Assembly (NCBI GenBank): GCA_035535195.1
Contig: DATLQK010000077.1
Span: 1 to 40,736 of the forward strand
Source: JACDAN01 sp035535195
GTDB taxonomy: Bacteria; Actinomycetota; Thermoleophilia; Gaiellales; Gaiellaceae
Reading direction: 5' to 3'
DNA length: 40,736 nt
Numbering within the stretch: the first letter of the stretch is position 1; each line of letters begins with the position of its first letter. Shown here piece by piece: positions 1 through 6,996 of the stretch. A model generated the notes under the pieces. That model searched no databases. It was not told the origin of the DNA and saw only the letters and a list, made by a program, of their open reading frames with translations. Both the position numbers and the translations under genes were made by a program.

Positions 1-125
1 CGGTAGCTCCGCGGCAGGTCGGACGCCGTGACGCGCGAGATCGTCCCGACGAAGCGTGTCGGCGCGGGCGCCGCCGTCCCGACGAGCGAGCAAGCCGCCA
101 CGAGCCCGAGGAGCCCGAGCTTCAC
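1..125 (-). CDS. Secreted protein N-terminus (partial), possibly M15 peptidase-like
   Basis: The reverse strand opens at a GTG (125-123) and reads through the left edge of the window, so only about 41 residues are visible. They begin VKLGLLGLVAACSLVGTAAP, a basic start and hydrophobic core typical of a Sec signal peptide, with a Cys that could also be a lipobox-like residue. The mature part starts FVGTISRVTASDLPRSYR. This resembles the N-terminus of actinobacterial secreted M15-type D-Ala-D-Ala peptidases as I remember them, but no catalytic residue is visible. The signal peptide is seen; the family is a guess. The gene is divergent from the YjbR-like gene, with only 23 bases between the two start codons. 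Confidence 0.45.
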   Translation of the reverse strand, partial: MKLGLLGLVAACSLVGTAAPAPTRFVGTISRVTASDLPRSY

Positions 126-136
126 GGCGCGGAGCG

Positions 137-142
137 TAGTCT
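137..142 (+). promoter_or_regulatory. -10 box (TAGTCT) of a probable leaderless start
   Basis: TAGTCT fits the actinobacterial -10 pattern TAnnnT and ends six bases before the GTG start at 149. Transcription would begin at or next to the start codon. No Shine-Dalgarno sequence and no clear -35 box are visible. Confidence 0.5.
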
Positions 143-148
143 CAGGCC

Positions 149-526
149 GTGGACAAGCAGGCGGTGGTCCAGCGAATCCGCGAGCTCTGTCTCGCCCTTC
201 CCGAGGCGTCGGAGCGGCTGAGCCACGGACACCCGACGTTCTTCGTCCGCGGCAAGCGCTCGTTCCTGACCGTGCTCGACAGCCACCACCACGACGGCCG
301 TTTCGCGATCTGGTGCGCGGCGGAGGACGGCGTCCAGGAGATGCTGGTCGAGGCCGACCCCGAGCGGTTCTTCCGCCCGCCGTACGTCGGGCACCTGGGC
401 TGGCTCGGCGTCCGCCTCGACCGCGGCCTTCACTGGGACGAGCTCGCCGGCATCGTCGAAGACGCCTACGCCGAGGTCGCCCCGCCGAAGCTTGTCGAGG
501 CCGCTCTCCGCCGCGAGATCACGTAG
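149..526 (+). CDS. MmcQ/YjbR family protein
   Basis: This 125-residue protein matches the size and pattern of the MmcQ/YjbR (DUF419) family. Visible signatures are an N-terminal helix with LCLALPEASERLSHGHPTFF, a central strand pair with FAIWCA, and the late segment PPYVGHLGWLGVRLD. Family members have a CyaY-like fold and are often called DNA-binding, but their biochemical role is not settled. The GTG start at 149 is supported by the TAGTCT box just upstream. The 3' end overlaps the convergent downstream gene by 8 bases. The family call is firm; the cellular role is unknown. Confidence 0.85.
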   Translation: MDKQAVVQRIRELCLALPEASERLSHGHPTFFVRGKRSFLTVLDSHHHDGRFAIWCAAEDGVQEMLVEADPERFFRPPYVGHLGWLGVRLDRGLHWDELAGIVEDAYAEVAPPKLVEAALRREIT

Positions 527-1400
527 CGCACGAGCCCTGCGGCGAGCAGCGTGGCCCCGGCGAGTGCGACCCACCGCCAGACGGCGCTGGACGGGTGGGG
601 ACGGAGGCCGTCCAGCGCCCGGTGTCGATCACGGCGAGCGTCGTCCCGTCGGCCGTCTTGACGCGCACGTCTTGCGAACCGACGGCGAGCCGGAGCGTCT
701 GCAGATCCTTTCGCCCGCCGAGCCAGTCCAGGTCGATGCAGCGGGCGCTGCGCTTCGTCGTGTCGAGCGCGTGGACGAACGGGTGCTCGCTCCCGGCGTA
801 GAGCGTGTACGCCCACCGCCCGCCCTCGCCGTAGGCGCGGGTCAGCGGGTCGCCGTTCATCTTCTCGCCAGGATCGCGCGGATCGACGATCGGGCGCGGG
901 TCGAGCCGTGCGGCATGAGTGTCGAACGAGCGGACCTCGTACCTGAGCGGGTCGAGCGGCGAGGTGTAGTGGATGAGGTACATCCGGCGGCCGTCCGGAG
1001 AGCTCGCGTCGTAGCTGTAGTCGCCCCTGAGCCTGACGGTGCGGATGAGCTCGAGATCGCGGGCGCGGAGGAACGCGAAGCCCGTGTCGGCGCGCGGGAA
1101 TGTCGTCCTGGGCGCGATCAGGACGAGGTTCGAGCTCGAGAGGCCGCCGGCCGAGCCGTCGTACGCAACCGCCGGAACGGTCCAGCTGCCCGGAATCACC
1201 CGGGACGCGACGACGCGGTTCCGCTCGAGCTTCGCGACGACGGTGTTCCGACCCGAGTGGAGCGTCACGAACCGCGCCTCTCCGAGCGAGACGCCGGTCC
1301 TGCCGACGTCGACGTTCTGGACCGGCAGTCCGTCCGCTCGAGCAACGCCGGGAACGAGCGCTGCGACCACGACGGCGGCGGCGAGTGTGATCCTCATCAC
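519..1400 (-). CDS. Secreted/membrane-anchored protein of unknown function, anchor out of frame
   Basis: The frame encodes an N-terminal signal peptide (MMRITLAAAVVVAALVPGVA) and a beta-rich ectodomain with repeats resembling propeller blades (for example SPDGRRMYLIHYTSPLDP). I do not recognise the family. Start choices are GTG 1400 or ATG 1397, the latter with AGGTG just upstream. The open frame ends at 519 with a low-complexity tail. The -1 frame, however, gives VWRWVALAGATLLAAG and then a stop-transfer run of Arg, ending at 466. That is a typical C-terminal membrane anchor with coding-like third positions. A single missing C in the run at 597-600 (GGGG on the + strand) would join the two. 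The intact protein would then end at 466 and overlap the convergent YjbR gene by 61 bases. Confidence 0.6.
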   Translation of the reverse strand: MMRITLAAAVVVAALVPGVARADGLPVQNVDVGRTGVSLGEARFVTLHSGRNTVVAKLERNRVVASRVIPGSWTVPAVAYDGSAGGLSSSNLVLIAPRTTFPRADTGFAFLRARDLELIRTVRLRGDYSYDASSPDGRRMYLIHYTSPLDPLRYEVRSFDTHAARLDPRPIVDPRDPGEKMNGDPLTRAYGEGGRWAYTLYAGSEHPFVHALDTTKRSARCIDLDWLGGRKDLQTLRLAVGSQDVRVKTADGTTLAVIDTGRWTASVPTRPAPSGGGSHSPGPRCSPQGSCAT

Positions 1401-1665
1401 ACCTGGTACGGCCGTCTAGCGGCCGAAGGTCCCGCGGAGTAACCTCGATCAATCGGGTGAGCGAGACGGCGAGGCTCTATTGCCCTCGCCCAGGTGCCGC
1501 CCCGCCGCCCCCGACCAGGCGCTCGAGCGCCTGAGAGGAGGTGCGATGCAGAGAAGCCGCATGGTGCGGTCCGCCGTGGCGGCGGCCGTGCTCGTCGCCG
1601 TTGGCGCCGGGATCCGGCTCCGACGGCAGGGACGCAATCACCGGGGGCGTGAAGGGAGACGCAGC

Positions 1666-2094
1666 ATGCTCGAGGCGAACAAAGCGATCGCGAGCAGGAT
1701 CATCCAGCAGATCTTCAACGAAGGTCGGCTCGACGCCACCGAGGAGCTCGTGGCGGCGGGCTACGTCGGCCATGACAACGCGCGGCCGGCGCCGCTTATC
1801 GGCCAGAACGGCGTCAAGGAGTCCGCAGCGGGGTACCGGGCGGCATTCCCCGACCTGGCGATCTCGATCTCGGAGCAGATCGCCGAAGGCGACCGCGTGG
1901 TCACGCGCTGGGAGGCGCAGGGGACGCACGAAGGCGACTTCTTCGGCGTCTCGGCGACCGGGAAACAGGTCACGGTCACCGGCATCACCGTCGACCGGTA
2001 CGCGGACGGCCAGCTGATCGAAGGCTGGACGAACTGGGACACACTGGGGCTGCTCCAGCAGTTAGGAGCCGTTCCCGCCCTCATTAGCGCCTAG
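1666..2094 (+). CDS. SnoaL-like polyketide cyclase / ester cyclase family protein
   Basis: The 142-residue product has the NTF2-like SnoaL layout: an N-terminal helix pair (NKAIASRIIQQIFNEGRLD), YVGHDN, the region GYRAAFPDLAISISEQIAEGD, then TRWEAQGTHEGDFFGVSATG and a C-terminal strand ending in WTNWDTLGLLQQLG. Proteins of this family are small cyclases or isomerases, and the substrate cannot be told from sequence. I chose ATG 1666 because GAAGGGAGA lies just upstream. An alternative in-frame start, ATG 1546, has a strong AGGAGG and would add a hydrophobic N-terminus (MVRSAVAAAVLVAVGAG) followed by a basic stretch, so a secreted or anchored form is possible. A strong terminator follows the stop codon. 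Confidence 0.8.
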   Translation: MLEANKAIASRIIQQIFNEGRLDATEELVAAGYVGHDNARPAPLIGQNGVKESAAGYRAAFPDLAISISEQIAEGDRVVTRWEAQGTHEGDFFGVSATGKQVTVTGITVDRYADGQLIEGWTNWDTLGLLQQLGAVPALISA

Positions 2095-2112
2095 AAAATC
2101 GCCTCAGCCGAG

Positions 2113-2139
2113 AAGGGGCCGCAACTGCGGCCCCTTTTT
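2113..2139 (+). terminator. Rho-independent terminator
   Basis: GGGGCCGC and GCGGCCCC form a perfect 8-bp stem around an AACT loop, followed by TTTTT. It lies about 20 bases after the SnoaL-like gene and is the clearest intrinsic terminator in the window. Confidence 0.9.
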
Positions 2140-2200
2140 CGAGCGATGCAGCGGGAAGGCATATCTGCCGATAGCTGGAATGCGTTCTTTGAACACGAAC

Positions 2201-2434
2201 ATGTTCGGCTCGATGCCCCACCCCGCCCACTTGCCGTGCCCCAGCTGCGGCGCGTCGGTGGCGCGCGACTCCGTCGCCCACCATCACTGCGACGAAGAGC
2301 AGCGGGCGCGCTACGAGCGATTCCAGGCGCGGGTGGAGGTCGACCGGTTCGACGCCGAGCTGACCACGTGGCTCGCGAGCCCAGCCGGCCGCTTCGAGGT
2401 CTTCTACGCCGAACGCGAGCGGCGCGCGGCCTAG
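2201..2434 (+). CDS. Small zinc-ribbon-like protein of unknown function
   Basis: The product is 77 residues from ATG 2201. In-frame ATGs at 2180 and 2213 are alternatives, and none has a clear ribosome site. It carries CPSCG followed 12 residues later by HHHC (CPSCGASVARDSVAHHHC), which could bind one zinc ion. A charged, mostly helical C-terminus follows (RYERFQARVEVDRFDAELTTWL). I recognise no named family. The gene sits alone between the SnoaL terminator and the promoter of the amino-acid transporter. The coding call rests on the Cys/His spacing and GC-rich third positions. Confidence 0.55.
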   Translation: MFGSMPHPAHLPCPSCGASVARDSVAHHHCDEEQRARYERFQARVEVDRFDAELTTWLASPAGRFEVFYAERERRAA

Positions 2435-2450
2435 CGCCCGTCACCGCGGG

Positions 2451-2480
2451 TTGAATCCCGCACCTCCCACGCTTTAACCT
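2451..2480 (+). promoter_or_regulatory. Sigma-70 type promoter of the amino-acid ABC operon
   Basis: TTGAAT (2451-2456) and TAACCT (2475-2480) are separated by 18 bases. Both are close to the housekeeping -35 and -10 patterns. Transcription would start near 2487, about 32 bases before the ATPase start codon. Confidence 0.65.
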
Positions 2481-2482
2481 CA

Positions 2483-2499
2483 GAGACCAACGGGGTCTC
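2483..2499 (+). promoter_or_regulatory. Inverted repeat at the predicted transcription start
   Basis: GAGACC and GGTCTC pair perfectly around AACGG. The repeat straddles the expected start of transcription and lies directly before the ribosome site GGAAGGCGGGG. It could be an operator for a repressor or a 5' mRNA hairpin; the sequence does not decide between them. Confidence 0.4.
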
Positions 2500-2518
2500 A
2501 GGAAGGCGGGGAACAGGG

Positions 2519-3346
2519 ATGGCGCAGCCGGAACAGCAGGTCGAAGACCGCACGCCGGCGACGGCCGACTCGCCCATGATCCGCCTGGAGAGCGTGGTCA
2601 AGAGCTTCGGCGACCTGCGCGTCCTCGACGGGATCGATCTGGAGGTGGCGTTGGGCGACGTGCTCGTGGTGATCGGCCCGAGTGGGAGCGGGAAGAGCAC
2701 GCTCCTGCGGTGCGTCAACCTGCTGGAGCCGATCGACTCCGGCCGGATCTACCTCGAGGGGCAGGAGATCACCGCGAAGGGCACGGACGTCTCGCAGATC
2801 CGCCAGCGGGTGGGGATCGTGTTCCAGCAGTTCAACCTCTTCCCCCACCTGAAGGCGATCGACAACGTCACCCTCGCGACGAGGCGCGTGAAGCACGTCA
2901 AGCGGGACCGAGCCGAGAAGCGGGCCCACGAGCTGCTCGCGCAGGTCGGCCTCGAGGAGAAGGCGCAGTCATACCCGCATCAGCTCTCGGGCGGCCAGCA
3001 GCAGCGCGTCGCGATCGCCCGGTCGCTGGCGATGAACCCACACGTGATGCTGTTCGACGAGGTCACCTCGGCGCTCGACCCGGAGCTCGTCGGCGAGGTG
3101 CTCGTGGTCATGCGGGACCTGGCTCGGACGGGCATGACGATGATGGTTGTCACCCACGAGATGCAGTTCGCCCGCGAGGTCGGCGACCGGCTCGTCTTCA
3201 TGGACGAGGGCCGGATCGTGGAGGAGGGGAAGCCCCGCGACGTCCTCGACCACCCGAGCCAGGAGCGAACGCGGCGGTTCCTCCGCCGCACGACGCTGCT
3301 CACCTCGCTGGAGGAGTTGGAAACCGATGAAGGAGGAGCTGAATGA
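2519..3346 (+). CDS. Polar amino-acid ABC transporter, ATP-binding protein
   Basis: This 275-residue cytoplasmic ATPase powers the importer encoded by the next three genes. Visible motifs are Walker A GPSGSGKST (53-61), Q-loop FQQFNLF (102-108), signature LSGGQQQR (156-163), Walker B VMLFDE (176-181) and the H-loop His 213. The close match to GlnQ/HisP-type proteins (IGPSGSGKSTLLRCVNLLE, GIVFQQFNLFPH) supports polar amino-acid uptake. ATG 2519 has a purine-rich site upstream; a shorter start at the second Met (residue 20) would begin exactly at the domain. The last four bases overlap the binding-protein gene (ATGA), so translation is probably coupled. The order ATPase, binding protein, permease, permease matches the corynebacterial gluABCD glutamate system, but substrate identity is an inference. 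Confidence 0.95.
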   Translation: MAQPEQQVEDRTPATADSPMIRLESVVKSFGDLRVLDGIDLEVALGDVLVVIGPSGSGKSTLLRCVNLLEPIDSGRIYLEGQEITAKGTDVSQIRQRVGIVFQQFNLFPHLKAIDNVTLATRRVKHVKRDRAEKRAHELLAQVGLEEKAQSYPHQLSGGQQQRVAIARSLAMNPHVMLFDEVTSALDPELVGEVLVVMRDLARTGMTMMVVTHEMQFAREVGDRLVFMDEGRIVEEGKPRDVLDHPSQERTRRFLRRTTLLTSLEELETDEGGAE

Positions 3347-4266
3347 AGAGGTTGCTGTTCGCAGTCGCGCTGGTCGCGCTCGCCGGGGCGGTGACGGCGG
3401 CGCTCGGAGTCGCCGCACCCTGGGGTGGCGCGAGAGCCGACCGGGGAGCACGGGCCGGGGCGGCGACGAAGCTGCCGCCGCTGCCGGCGGAGGTGGCCCA
3501 ACGCAAACGGTGGAAGATCGGCGTGAAGTGCGACTCCCCGCCGTTCGGCTACATCAATCGGCAGAACAAGGTCGCCGGCTTCGACGTGGACGTCGCGAAG
3601 CGGTTCGCCGAGCTCTCGTTCGGAAAGCGGACGCGGGTGAGCTTCACCTGCGTCACCACGCCGAGCCGGATCCCGGCGCTCCAGCGGAAAGACGTCGACA
3701 TCATCATCTCGACGCTGACGTGGACGTCGGCGCGTGAGGAGATCATCGACTACTCGTATCCGTACTACAACGCGACGGGCCGGCTGCTGGTGCCGAACAA
3801 CTCGTCGATCCGGCGCCTGACCGACCTCCGCGGCAAGAAGATCGCGACCACACGTGGTTCGATCTACGACCGCTACATCGGGAACTGCTTCGGGTCGGCG
3901 ACGAAGGTCCTGACGGACTCGCCGGTGGGAGCGCTCGAGAACCTGCGCTCGGGCAGGGCGGACGTGTTCATGTACGACGACACGTTCCTGCTCGGGGTCG
4001 CCGCCAACGACCCGAACCTGAAGATGACGACGCACAAGTTCCTGGCCGTCCCGTACGGGATCGGGATCAGGAAGGGCGAGCCGGCGACGAAGCGCTGGGT
4101 CGATGCTGCGATTCGCCAGATGAAGCGGAAGGACGAGTTCTGGGCGATCCTCCGGCGGAACTCGCCGAGGCAGTTCTGGCGGTTCTTCCTGACGAACGTC
4201 CCGCGCCCGAAGACGAAGGAGGCCTACCCGCGGGGCCGTGTGCCGGAGAACGAGTGTCCTAGCTAG
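3343..4266 (+). CDS. Polar amino-acid ABC transporter, substrate-binding protein
   Basis: The 307-residue product has a Sec signal peptide (about 1-32, MKRLLFAVALVALAGAVTAA) and a family-3 solute-binding fold. Diagnostic segments are KIGVKCDSPPFGYINRQNKV, GFDVDVAKRFAE, the ligand-site stretch IISTLTWTSAREEIIDYSYPYY and YGIGIRKGEP. It should capture an amino acid outside the membrane and hand it to the two permeases. There is no lipobox Cys at the usual place, so it may be released or retained by another means. It overlaps the ATPase gene by ATGA. A perfect 30-bp palindrome follows its stop codon, which could limit read-through or stabilise this part of the message, since binding proteins are usually needed in excess. 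Confidence 0.93.
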   Translation: MKRLLFAVALVALAGAVTAALGVAAPWGGARADRGARAGAATKLPPLPAEVAQRKRWKIGVKCDSPPFGYINRQNKVAGFDVDVAKRFAELSFGKRTRVSFTCVTTPSRIPALQRKDVDIIISTLTWTSAREEIIDYSYPYYNATGRLLVPNNSSIRRLTDLRGKKIATTRGSIYDRYIGNCFGSATKVLTDSPVGALENLRSGRADVFMYDDTFLLGVAANDPNLKMTTHKFLAVPYGIGIRKGEPATKRWVDAAIRQMKRKDEFWAILRRNSPRQFWRFFLTNVPRPKTKEAYPRGRVPENECPS

Positions 4267-4275
4267 CCGGACCGA

Positions 4276-4305
4276 GTGGGAGCCGCGGCCGGCCGCGGCT
4301 CCCAC
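4276..4305. repeat. Perfect 30-bp palindrome between binding protein and permease
   Basis: GTGGGAGCCGCGGCC is followed immediately by its exact reverse complement. In RNA it would fold as a very stable GC-rich hairpin. No T-run follows, so it is not a standard intrinsic terminator. It lies 9 bases after the binding-protein stop and 10 bases before the first permease start, which itself has no visible Shine-Dalgarno site. Confidence 0.85.
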
Positions 4306-4315
4306 GTTCCTCTGA

Positions 4316-4996
4316 ATGACCGTTTTCGCCGCCTTCGACTGGCAGTACATCTGGGATCACCGGCAGGTCCTCGCCGAGGGTCTGAAGGTGACGCTCGAGC
4401 TCGCCGCGATCGGGATTGCGGGCTCGTTCGTGATCGGGCTCGTGCTCGGAGCCTGCCGCGCGTACCGGATTCCGGTGATCAGCCAGCTCGCGGGCGTCTA
4501 CGTCGAGCTGATCCGGAACACGCCGATCCTCGTCCAGATCTTCCTGATCGCCTACGGGCTGCCGAGGCTGACGAAGACGCTCCAGTTCGACTTCTTCTTC
4601 GTCGCCTGCCTCGCCCTGATCATCTGGGGCGGCGCCTTCAACACTGAGAACTTCCGTGCCGGCTTCGAGGCGGTCCCGAAGCGCTACCGGGAGGCGGCGT
4701 TCGCGCTCGGGTTCAGCCGGATCCAGACCTTCCTGAACATCTCGCTGCCGATCGGCGGCCGCATCGCACTGCCGTCGTCGCTCAACACCTACGTCTCCGT
4801 GTTCAAGAACACGGCGCTGATGACGGCAATCAGCGTCGAGGAGCTCACGAACGTCGCGAAGCAGTCGATCGACCTCGACTTCAGAACCTGGGAGATGATC
4901 CTCGTCCTGGCGGTCACCTACCTGACGCTCGTCTGGCTGCTGTCGATCCTGATCCGCCTGCTCGAGCGACGACTCGCGCTCCCGGAGGCCGCGTGA
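4316..4996 (+). CDS. Polar amino-acid ABC transporter, permease 1
   Basis: This 226-residue integral membrane protein belongs to the HisM/GltK class. It has hydrophobic segments near residues 26-48, 58-82, 92-106 and 195-218. The characteristic early motif reads VYVELIRNTPILVQIFL (62-78), and the ATPase-contact loop is EAAFALGFSRIQTFLNISLP (126-145). It forms half of the membrane channel with the next gene product. The start at ATG 4316 has no clear ribosome site, and a 30-bp palindrome lies directly upstream, so its expression may be set lower than that of the binding protein. It overlaps the next gene by GTGA. Confidence 0.92.
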   Translation: MTVFAAFDWQYIWDHRQVLAEGLKVTLELAAIGIAGSFVIGLVLGACRAYRIPVISQLAGVYVELIRNTPILVQIFLIAYGLPRLTKTLQFDFFFVACLALIIWGGAFNTENFRAGFEAVPKRYREAAFALGFSRIQTFLNISLPIGGRIALPSSLNTYVSVFKNTALMTAISVEELTNVAKQSIDLDFRTWEMILVLAVTYLTLVWLLSILIRLLERRLALPEAA

Positions 4997-5715
4997 CAAA
5001 CCGGCTGCCGGAGTGGGCCCAGCCCGTCGTCGACTACATCATCCATGTCGGGCTCAAGAACACGCTGATCATCGCGTCGACCTCGGTCGTGCTCAGCGTG
5101 GTGATCGGGGTCGTCCTCGGGACGCTGCTCACGCTTGACGCACGCCTCGTGCGCTCGGCGGTGCGCCTCTACATCGAGATCTGGCGCGGACTCCCGATCA
5201 TCGTCACGATCTTCCTCCTCTACTTCGCCCTGCCCACGGTCTCCGACGAGCTCCATTTCCCGGCGCTCGACCTCGACCCGATGCGCGCCGCGATCCTCGG
5301 GCTCGCGCTCTGGGGGAGCGCGCAGATCGCGGAGGCGACGCGCGGGGCGGTTCAGTCGATCCCCCGCGAGCAGCACGAGGCCGCCGCCGCGCTCGGGTTC
5401 GGCTGGGTCGGGCGCCACACCTACGTGATCCTCCCGCAGGCATTCCGCCGGTTGCTGCCGCCGCTCGTCGGACTCTGCGTCGGCGTGATCCAGAACAGCA
5501 CGCTGGCGTCGATCATCGGCGTGCCGGAGGTGCTCGAGACGGCGCAGCGGTCGGCGAACCGGCTCGCCGTCCCCACCGTCGACCCGGCCACCCTGTCGAT
5601 CGAGGGCGGCGACTCGCACGCGCTCGAGATCTACCTCTTCGTCTTCTTCCTGTTCTTCGTGATCTCGTTCCCGCTGACCCGGCTCGCCGCATACCTCGAG
5701 CGGCGGCTCCACTAG
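4993..5715 (+). CDS. Polar amino-acid ABC transporter, permease 2
   Basis: This 240-residue membrane protein is the second channel subunit. It shows EIWRGLPIIVTIFLLYFALP (62-81) and the EAA loop EQHEAAAALGFGWVGR (126-141) that contacts the ATPase, plus hydrophobic spans near 25-47, 100-112, 150-172 and 212-232. The GTG start (4993) overlaps the stop of permease 1 in GTGA, which indicates translational coupling. A stretch of about 20 polar residues before the last span (TVDPATLSIEGGDSHALE) is longer than usual and probably faces outward. The ureohydrolase fusion starts 33 bases downstream without an obvious terminator. Confidence 0.92.
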   Translation: MTNRLPEWAQPVVDYIIHVGLKNTLIIASTSVVLSVVIGVVLGTLLTLDARLVRSAVRLYIEIWRGLPIIVTIFLLYFALPTVSDELHFPALDLDPMRAAILGLALWGSAQIAEATRGAVQSIPREQHEAAAALGFGWVGRHTYVILPQAFRRLLPPLVGLCVGVIQNSTLASIIGVPEVLETAQRSANRLAVPTVDPATLSIEGGDSHALEIYLFVFFLFFVISFPLTRLAAYLERRLH

Positions 5716-5748
5716 CGGCGGAAGGCCAGGAGCGGTTCCTGCGTTGAA

Positions 5749-6996
5749 GTGGGCGTGCGCGACTTGATCGTGATCGACGCGCCCTCCAACCTCGGCCTGC
5801 GGCCGCCGCGGGAGGGGGTCGCGCCCGGCGTGTACAAGCTCGCCGGCGCTCTTCGGGACTGCGAGCTCGTCGGACGCCTGGGCGCGGAGGACGGCGGCGT
5901 CGTGACGCCGCCGAGGTACGAGCCGACTGGACGGGGGAGGGAGCCCGCGGTCGCCGACTACTCGCTGCGGCTGGCGACTCGCGTCGAGGATGCGCTCGAC
6001 CGCGGCCTCTTTCCGATCGTGCTCGGCGGGGACTGCTCGATCCTGCTCGGGAACGCGCTTGCCCTCCGGCGTCGAGGGCGCTACGGGCTCGTCTACATCG
6101 ACGCCCACAGCGACTTCCGGCACCCGCGGAACTCGCGCCGGGTCGGCGCGGTCGCGGGGGAGGATCTCGCGCTCGTCACCGGCCGCGGCGACGCCCTCGC
6201 CGACCTCGGGGGCCTGCGCCCGCTGATCCGGGACGACGACGTCGTCACGATCGGGATCCGCGAGGAGGATCCCTACCTGGGGGAGCTGCGCGACGCCGGC
6301 ATGAAGATCGCCGACGGCGCGGCCTGGCCCGACCGGCGCTACTGGGTGCACTTCGACGTCGACGCGCTCGACGCGTCGCTGATGCCCGCGGTCGACAGCC
6401 CGGAGCCCGACGGGCTGGACTGGGCGACCGCCGAGCGGATCCTCCACGAGGTGCTCTGGAGTGGGGGTGCGGTCGGGCTCGAGGTGACGATCTTCGACCC
6501 GGACCTCGACCCGACGGGGGAGCTCGCGGACCGCCTCGGCGACCTGCTCGTCCGGGCGATCGCCGGCGAGCCACAGCCGGAGCTCCCGCTGCAGGGCGGC
6601 TGTCTCTGCGGCGGCGTCCGGTTCGAGCTGTCGGCGCCGTTCCGCCGCGCGAACCACTGCCACTGCTCGTACTGCCGCCGCCACTCGGGCACGTTCGGCC
6701 TCTCACAGGGCCGGGTGCCGCGTGAGGGGTTCAGGTTCCTCCGCGGCGAGGAGCTCGTCCGCCACTACCGGCCCGAGGAGGGTGAGTCCGTCAAGGCGTT
6801 CTGCTCGGTCTGCGGCTCGAGCCTCTTCGGCGGCGCCTGGCCCGAGGGGCCGGAGGTGTCGGTGCGGCTGGGCGCGCTCGACGGCGACCCAGGGATCCGG
6901 CCGCAGTACCACTCGTGGGTCGGCTCGAGGGCGGCGTGGGACATTCTGCCGCCGGACGGCCTGCCGCGGTTCCCGGAGCGCCCTCCGACGAGCTAA
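5749..6996 (+). CDS. Arginase/agmatinase-fold protein fused to a GFA (CENP-V) zinc domain
   Basis: One continuous 415-residue frame joins two domains. Residues 1-275 are an arginase-superfamily domain, with metal-site motifs GGDCS (93-97), IDAHSD (117-122), HFDVDALD (201-208) and EVTIFD (245-250). In arginases the first motif is usually GGDH, so a manganese-ligand His is replaced by Cys. Residues 283-412 are a GFA/CENP-V domain with cysteines 285, 287, 304, 306, 309, 352 and 355 in the CxC, CxCxxC and CxxC pattern that binds zinc. Ureohydrolases release urea or a similar group from guanidino compounds; GFA-fold proteins include glutathione-formaldehyde enzymes but most have unknown roles. The GTG start has GAAGGCCAGGAG upstream. 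Its position 33 bases after an amino-acid importer suggests a guanidino-amino-acid substrate, which is inference. Confidence 0.88.
   Translation: MGVRDLIVIDAPSNLGLRPPREGVAPGVYKLAGALRDCELVGRLGAEDGGVVTPPRYEPTGRGREPAVADYSLRLATRVEDALDRGLFPIVLGGDCSILLGNALALRRRGRYGLVYIDAHSDFRHPRNSRRVGAVAGEDLALVTGRGDALADLGGLRPLIRDDDVVTIGIREEDPYLGELRDAGMKIADGAAWPDRRYWVHFDVDALDASLMPAVDSPEPDGLDWATAERILHEVLWSGGAVGLEVTIFDPDLDPTGELADRLGDLLVRAIAGEPQPELPLQGGCLCGGVRFELSAPFRRANHCHCSYCRRHSGTFGLSQGRVPREGFRFLRGEELVRHYRPEEGESVKAFCSVCGSSLFGGAWPEGPEVSVRLGALDGDPGIRPQYHSWVGSRAAWDILPPDGLPRFPERPPTS

Noticed and set aside
28..801. Long + strand frame across the YjbR gene
   Set aside because: It is Arg/Pro-rich shadow sequence of the YjbR gene and of the reverse-strand secreted-protein gene.
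1546..1665. Signal-peptide-like extension before the SnoaL-like gene
   Set aside because: Its own AGGAGG is good, but the segment after the hydrophobic part is Arg-rich and unlike the family, and ATG 1666 also has a ribosome site. Kept only as an alternative start.
4918..6684. Reverse-strand frame of 588 codons under the permease and ureohydrolase genes
   Set aside because: Its composition (Arg, Asp, Val, Pro) is typical of the antisense of GC-rich coding DNA, and the opposite strand has clear protein families.
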